This document shows positions 57,900 to 64,000 of a stretch of 64,000 nucleotides of DNA, piece after piece. A program made the position numbers and the translations under genes. The DNA is from Phialocephala subalpina. Lineage: Eukaryota > Ascomycota > Leotiomycetes > Helotiales > Mollisiaceae. The number at the start of each line of letters is the position of its first letter. Position 1 is the first letter of the stretch. Location of the stretch: assembly GCA_900073065.1 (NCBI GenBank), contig FJOG01000035.1, forward strand, positions 227,723 to 291,722, in the 5' to 3' direction. The notes under the pieces were generated by a model. It made no database searches. It saw nothing but the letters and a program-made list of their open reading frames with translations, and was not told where the DNA came from.

Positions 57900-60448
57900 T
57901 CATGCTGTGTTCAAATATTCCAACAGCTCCTCGTTCGCTGGCCCATTTCTCTCGCCCTCCCATGAAACTGTCACCTCCTTGGTGACTCTCATGACGTCGT
58001 CCTGAACTGGCACCGGAGACTTCATGACCAGAGGACCAGGTTGCAACTCTTGCATGTCATCGGACACGCTGGTGGAGTACACACTGCTCGATGTGCTGAA
58101 CATCCTGATGTGGCTTGGTGCAGTCAATGGTCTGTCGAGGAATTCCTTGATGCTGGCGTCTGAGCCTCGTCGACTATTAGAAGATAGAGATGTAGTAGGA
58201 CTCTCAGCATCAGTATGCGACCATCTTGATGAAAGGTCCAAAGAAGATCCAGACTCTGAAGACTTTCTTGGAGATGCTGGAGATAGCTCATCACCTGTTG
58301 GAACAGGCTCCGCTGTGATGCTGACTTTATTCGTGCCGTTGCCATATCCATGGACAAGAATCTCGTGGTATGAAGCTCGTTGAGGTCGAGGATGTCGAAG
58401 CTCAGGCATGTTGCCGAGTGTGCTGAGCGCTCTCCTGACTGAATTCTTCTTTGAGGCAGTTGTGCTATTCGTCGGGACCGATCCATCGTTGCCCTTGCGT
58501 GCGTGGTCTGCCTTGTGGTGCTGTGCGAAGTAGTCAATGTCTGGCTTGATCTCCATCGGTGTTACAGGTGCGGTCTGTGCCATTGGCTTATCCTGGGCAG
58601 CTTGGAAGTCCTCTCTTGTCTGGTCGGTTTGGGTGCGGATCAAAGTCTCGTATGGTCGTTCTCCTTTCCATGGTGGGCAGCCGGCAACGAGAACGCTGAG
58701 ACTGTATGGGACGTTTTGGGTGTCTCGGACTTGCTCCGGTACCCTGGTTACTGAGAGGAGTGTCTGCAAAATGGAGTACACCAAGATCCATCGAACCTTC
58801 CTTGCGTCTGTGAAGGAAAGCTTGTCGTGTTTGTCGGCCTTGCTTGGGGAGAAGACACAGTCCTTCTCAAATCCTCGGTATGCTCTGACAAGCGAGCACT
58901 CCAAAAGTGACTGGTTGGTTCGGTTCGTGGCCTTGGACAACGACGAGAAAGTGACAAGACGTGGATCAGGTTTCATCTTGTCAGCCTTTGGAGCAAAGCT
59001 AAACCGCCTGTTCAGAGAAAGTTTAGCTGAAGCAGAATCTTCGACTTCCGGCAGGAGTGGAAGTGGGTGCAACAAGGGCAGATATTTGTGACGTTGGTCG
59101 AAAGCTTGCACGTTCTGCAAGACGCAGATGCCTCCCTGCCGTGATATAGGAAGGTTACAATCCTCAGTCGTGCAGCTAGGATCCACCAGGAAGTCGTATA
59201 GCTTCTGAAATTCGGTACACATCTGGCTGTAGATAGGCTTTGGGAAAGCTGCAGAACCAGCTTCAGTAGGAGCTGGTGGATAGTAACCGAGCTTTGCGAT
59301 ATAGTATGACTGGAGGAAAGAGCGGAATTTGTCGAGGTGAGCTCGAGCACCACTCGAGAGACCCAGATGAGCATCAGACAAATCTTCTGAAAGGAAAGAT
59401 GAAAGTCTTCTGCCGCAAGCATCGAGTCGCATATCCATTTCAAATCGGGACCGGGTCACGAAGGCACGTGCTGTTCGGCTCATGAACTGACAATTGGTCA
59501 GTAAGTAGTTCTTTCTCTGCTAATTGGAATTCAACAAACCTCGAAACCAGGACTGTTGGGTAGCCTCTCGTTCATGCCAGAGCAGTGGGCGAAAGCATCG
59601 ATCCAGAGGTCCTTGAAGTGGAAGTGCTCCGCAAAAAAGAGAATAGCGAGCGCGTGATCCGGGCTGTTCCTCATGTCTGCATATCCCTCCTCATCCATAT
59701 AGTCCATTATCGCCTCAATGTTGTCCTCGCCCAATGATCTGAACTCAACCATACTGTTAAGGAGGCCCACCAAGGCACCGCCGAGATGGTTGCCAACCAG
59801 TGGCTTTCCAAAAATCCAAGCGAAGAGATTCCGTGTCGCAGTGTGGTAAAGGAATGCCTCGCCACGTTCTACATCTGCTGGTGCAGGGATGTAAAGCTCA
59901 TATGTCTTCTTGCTGTCTTGGGTGAAATTTGATCCATCCTGAGAGCTGATGTCTGAAATTGCCGACTCGTCTAAATCCTCGAACAAAAATCGCTTGATGA
60001 GCGGATAGCAGTTTGCTTGAATCAAAGCTTCCATGGGAAGTTTGAAAGCAGGTCCTCTCCTTGATTGTCCTCGTCCGTACAGATGAACAAGGCAGTTTCC
60101 ATCCGGGTACCATAATTCAGGATCCTATTTGAATCAGTTAATATTGGTCACTTGGTTCAGGAAGTATGGACTCACCCTTCTCAGGCCATCCCATTCTTTC
60201 GAGCTTCGTGCAGCTCCGTCCCACCTTCTGACACTCATATCGCTAGCTGTTGAACCAAGTGTTGGCAATTTAGAAGACCTCCTGTTTTTCCACCCGAAAG
60301 GTCTATCCGAAAGACCTTTGTATAAACTGAAATGAGAAGATGCTGAAGCTGGTCTCGAGATGCTATGTGAAGAAAGTGAAGAAGTTCTTGTTGGGGTCTT
60401 TGGTGGGGCTCCAGCCATGCTCAATGCCATGTTGCGACTGATATTCAT
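57900..60448 (-). CDS. DUF8004-type conserved fungal protein
   Basis: Exons 60448-60176, 60124-59540 and 59486-57900 join in phase to 814 residues. Introns are 51 and 53 nt (GTGAGT to TAG; GTTTGT to CAG). The first 90 residues are Ser/Arg-rich and disordered. The conserved part begins DPELWYPDGNCLVHLYGRGQ and includes RGPAFKLPMEALIQA, YELYIPAPADVERGEAFLYH, TRNLFAWIFGKPLVG, LDACGRRLSSFLSED and VRWILVYSILQTLLS. The C-terminal 300 residues are Ser-rich and low in complexity. This is a pan-filamentous-ascomycete family without known function (I recall it as DUF8004). No signal peptide or membrane segments are seen. Family recognition is from memory; the exon structure is well supported. Confidence 0.78.
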
Positions 60449-63065
60449 TCTTCCGTCGCAAGAATATACCCTTCTTCAACTGTGCCGTCACCGATTGTGC
60501 TCAATGAGATAATTATTGATCGACAGCACTTCGACGTCAGATGCGCGAGGCTGCCAAAAGGCCGTCGCTTTTAGTGCTTTAGGGGATCGTCGTGACAGCG
60601 AACTATTCTCGGTAAGAGCAAATGTCGAATCAGAACGCAGCCGGGGATTTTAGAGGCTCGAAGGGAACAATAAGCTTAATGATGGATGAGATTCCGATCG
60701 GAGAAAATGAAAAGGTGAAAGCAGGAGGTGTGAGATTTCACGTTGTGAGAGGACTGTCAGATTTCTTATAATACACATGGGGATGTCTCAGTCGGGAATC
60801 CGTGGCTTCTTGCCCGTGGATGGACCCAGAAGCGTACTATTGATAACAGAAGCAGACTTTACAAGGTTTCTTGCAGCTTATCTACAGGGTTGTATTTGGG
60901 GTACACGTTGTTCTGCGGGCTTGGGTGCTCGAATCACAAAAATCTTGTGCGCTGTGGCGTCAGCTGAGGGCTGAGAGACAGCGGAGAAGGGTCTAAAGCG
61001 CCCCAAGTGCTGTTCCAGGATATCCCCGATGTTGCATGAGCATGGGCCTTTTCGATCTTGGAATTCCAGAACGAGCATTCGTGAGGATTTCTTTCCTAAA
61101 GCATCCTTCAGCCTCGTAGGGACTTCTGGATATGGAATAATTAGTCTTGCGATAAAGGGACCTGATTGTTTGTTTTCTCATTTCAATAAATATATCGAAG
61201 CAGGGTATGGTCGGAGAGTCCCATTACACTGGTAAGGGGCATTGTTACCTTGCACACAAAAAAAAGATCTTCTTCAGCAGCTTCTGGAAAGAGAGTTTCG
61301 GGAACCTACTCAAACAACATCATGAAGATCCATCGGGAAGCATAAACTTGGTGGAGAACTTATCATGAACTTAAGGACTGAGCATCCATTCACAAACCTT
61401 CGCAGACAGACTCAGCCTGCCACACTGCGGTACTGCATGTTCCCCTCCACACGTTTCCACAACTCTGCTCCAGTGGCCTCCACCCACCTCGTGGAACCAG
61501 TCAAAGCTCCTTGAGGAGGCTGATTAGATCCGCAACAAGGGGCGGCAGCTTGGACCACGCAGATCCCAACATCATTGGTAGATCAGATCTTGATCTAGCC
61601 TTGTTCAGATATTTCCTAATGCCCGACCGGGTCGGCCACCCAGGATCTTGGAGAACCAATCTCTTGGGCTAATCTTTTCCAGTATCCACGACTCTGTTAG
61701 CGAAAACCTGCTGAGAGCTGGTTGAGTCGAGGGCCGGCCTCAATTTGTTGGGCTCTGAAATCCTTGTGATATCAAAATTTGTGGCCAAAATGTGGGTTTT
61801 CCTGAGCTCCAGGGCACGGGAGGGAGCCTGCAGACACGACTTGGCAGTTGGGATAGATCGAGCGATACTCTGCTCAAAGATGGGTAGAAATTGATCAATG
61901 CAAGTTGCCGTTCCTCCTCTGGCTGAGCCGTTTGTTTGTGTGGTTAGTGATGATTGGGGTCGGCGACAAAGAATTGCGTCAGCAGGATTGAAGTTGGAGG
62001 TGAAGATCCCCGCTGCAAGCTTCGGGTCTACCAAGCGAGATCTTCACGGCTTCCTGGATCCCGATTCAATTGTGTAGGTTTGGGGTCTTTGGTTGATAGG
62101 ACCCTTATTTTTGAATAATCACACAGTCGTCATTGGGGCGACGATCTTTTGCTGCCAGAGTAACACCATACATCATGTTGTTGGACATTTGAGCGTTGAT
62201 GTTGAACTACCGTTAGTTTTCAAAACGCTGGTCCAGTGCCGCTGACGGTATTGACGATACTTTGAGAATTTTCGAATGAATGAAGGAGTTGATGTCATCC
62301 CGCTTCGGACGTCCCCAATGATTGCATGGCAACTCCGTGCCGATGTCAACTTCAGAGTTTGCCAGAGTGCATAGGTAGTGCAGGCAAACTAAGTGCAAGG
62401 CTCATCACTCTTTTGATCTCTCAAGACTCTTCCTCACATACAGTACATTATACCCCGTGATTGGTTTGTGTGAGAGAGCTTTGATCTTGCCTTGTACATG
62501 TCCGGTCATGTCAGGACCAGTAAGATCTATATCTTATAGGCTTCACGGTGGGGGAATCCTGGGATAAAGTTCGTGATTGGTGGCAGGATCTATTTGTGTG
62601 GGTGGCATTTATGCGGCTCTCGGTCAGCGAAGACTTTAGATGCATATGCTTCGGACATGGTGGCCCGAACTTTCCTAAAGGAAGGCCTCCGGTCCTAGAT
62701 GCAAGGAAATGGTTATATCAGGCCTCCTCCTCAAAATGCCCTAACAAATGGTTGAACTCACGAAGGTCTCCGTGCAGCAATTGGCTGTTTCAATTTGAAT
62801 AATGTCCGACGACTGGTGCAGACGAGACGAATTCCCCGCATCTTGAATATGAGAGGTATCCCTGTACATTATCGTGTTTTTATATCAACATCGCTGGTAA
62901 TATCCTCACTTCCTGGGATGACAGGAGCACCCTGGAAGCTCCAAAGAAGCTGGATATGCCGACTTCGTAGATACAACATCTTACTTCTGAAGATGCTTTC
63001 GAAATTGACGCCGCAGAGCTGAGACAAACTGGAGAGAGATGCTCTGAGTGGAGACGAGGGCTTTG
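60449..63065. other. Gene-poor 2.6-kb region
   Basis: No coding unit with motif or splice support on either strand. The longest open frame (61669-62034 minus) looks like composition only. The first few hundred bases are the upstream region of the DUF8004 gene. Confidence 0.45.
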
Positions 63066-63922
63066 TTACTGCCTCTTCTCAATCGACACCTCCAGATCCT
63101 CGAAGCCAGATGATAGCTCATCCCTCTCTGCCCATGCCTTGATACCTCTGGCGAACAAGTCCACCTTCCCAAGTTGCAACATCCAAGCATATCAAACACC
63201 TTGTATGACTGCAGCGCGACTTCCAAGGTTCCCATGATCTCTAAGCAATGCTCCTCTTTTTCTCGTCTCATCGATATCGCCCTGCCTTCCTACTCCGATT
63301 ATGAGTGTCCTTGACGTTATCCTTCTGCAAATCTCATCCCCAGAACCCCAGTCGCGATGCAACATGTTGAACATTTCACGAGTATATGACCAACTGCGTG
63401 CCCTGTCAATATCTGAGATGAGTTGTTCATTCATTTCCGAGTCCAGACTCTAAAGCAGCGATAGCAACCACGATATTTGAATCATGACCACTCCCAGAAA
63501 GGCGCCTAGATAGGCCTTGATCGCAACCCAAGTGGAATAAAAATACGATCCGTAATCTCGTTCGCATCCAGTGACGAAGACGCTAGATACTAGGTCGGGG
63601 TATTTGATGCCAGGTACAGCGCGACATATCCTCCAAGATCACCACCGACAATATCAGCTCGCCCATCTTTGGCATGATCTGAAATGAGATCAGCTAGCAT
63701 TGATGCGATTGTCGGGAGGTCGAATGGGACATTTAGCTTTACAGATTGTCCGTGACAGGGTGAGTCTGGAAGCAGGATATGATATTCTTGTAGATGAGAA
63801 CGCGAAAGGAGAATCTGAAATTCATGATGCGATGCGAAGGTGCCGTGAGGAATGACAAGCGTCTTCAAGCCAGCAGGATTGTGCGAGGTGAAGAATAACG
63901 CTGGTTTTGCTTGCTCAGTCAT
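63066..63922 (-). pseudogene. Alpha/beta hydrolase, decayed
   Basis: From the ATG at 63922 the sequence reads as an alpha/beta hydrolase: LKTLVIPHGTFASHHEFQIL (oxyanion HG), HILLPDSPCHGQS, DIVGGDLGGYVALYLAS at the nucleophile elbow, then ...NTP. One C is missing in a C-run at 63597-63600, so the original frame stops at TAG, while the +1 frame continues DLVSSVFVTGCERDYGSYFY. It then meets TAG (63452-63450) before SLDSEMNEQLISDIDRARSW and YTREMFNML, and TGA (63194-63192) in GV-stop-Y-AWMLQL. Relatives have GxxHAW there, so Arg-His has become stop-Tyr by two C-to-T changes, destroying the likely catalytic His. The elbow GGDLGG also lacks the usual Ser. The frame ends at TAA 63068-63066. Confidence 0.75.
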
Positions 63923-64000
63923 AGCTCTAACTCTATACGGTGGACAAACAAAACCCAGAACTCGTTTCGTCCATTCTTCGCAAGATGTCCGTGATATGAC

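Noticed and set aside
61669..62034. 121-codon minus-strand open frame
   Set aside because: No motif, no codon or splice support, in a gene-poor stretch.

Overview
The window is nuclear DNA from a filamentous ascomycete. Genes are spaced 0.1-3 kb apart on both strands. Coding regions are interrupted by short GT-AG introns, mostly 45-70 nt. The conserved genes are fungal: Sec63, CSN1, a FarA/CTF1-type Zn2Cys6 regulator, mL67/Mhr1, Hsp104, NRDE-2, UTP10, eS7 and dynactin p62. Three protein families common in Leotiomycetes (2EXR proteins, a cysteine-rich membrane family, DUF8004) suggest that class, but this is inference. Gene models below were assembled by hand from reading frames, splice signals and phase, and most join to uninterrupted frames of family-typical length.

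Layout. 1-3.6 kb holds the 3' part of sec63 and a convergent DENN/LCHN-like gene. 3.6-9.7 kb is a gene graveyard with two 2EXR copies and an opposed membrane-protein fossil. 9.7-15.0 kb carries CSN1 and a FarA/CTF1-like regulator, both on the minus strand. 15-21 kb is gene-poor, with one unknown gene and a nested transposon pair: a 271-bp MITE with 32-bp perfect terminal inverted repeats (TIRs), inserted into the TIR of a TA-flanked Tc1/mariner-like relic. 21-28.9 kb has a P-loop sulfotransferase-like gene, mL67, HSP104 and a small secreted Ala-rich protein. 30.8-40.7 kb is an RNA-biology block: NRDE-2 and UTP10 are divergent, and UTP10 converges on adenine phosphoribosyltransferase. 41-46 kb is again decayed, with a dead S10 carboxypeptidase and a dead gene of unknown family. 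46.4-60.4 kb holds an amidohydrolase decarboxylase, a DUF7704 membrane protein, an F-box/WD40 protein, eS7, dynactin p62 and a DUF8004 protein. The last 3.5 kb is gene-poor and ends in a decayed alpha/beta hydrolase.

How the parts fit. Housekeeping genes (translocation, ribosome biogenesis, translation, proteostasis, purine salvage, dynein transport, the CSN/SCF ubiquitin axis) alternate with islands of decay. In those islands reading frames are broken by stops of the TAA/TAG/TGA type that single C-to-T changes would create, in a manner like RIP or ordinary decay.

The strongest unusual signals are: (i) two perfect tandem duplications with exactly the same 250-bp unit at two unrelated loci (47.2-47.7 kb and 57.1-57.6 kb), which may be an assembly artefact or a real process; (ii) the nested MITE-in-mariner; and (iii) a dead carboxypeptidase that keeps its splice sites while losing catalytic and frame integrity. 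I found no convincing new multi-gene system.
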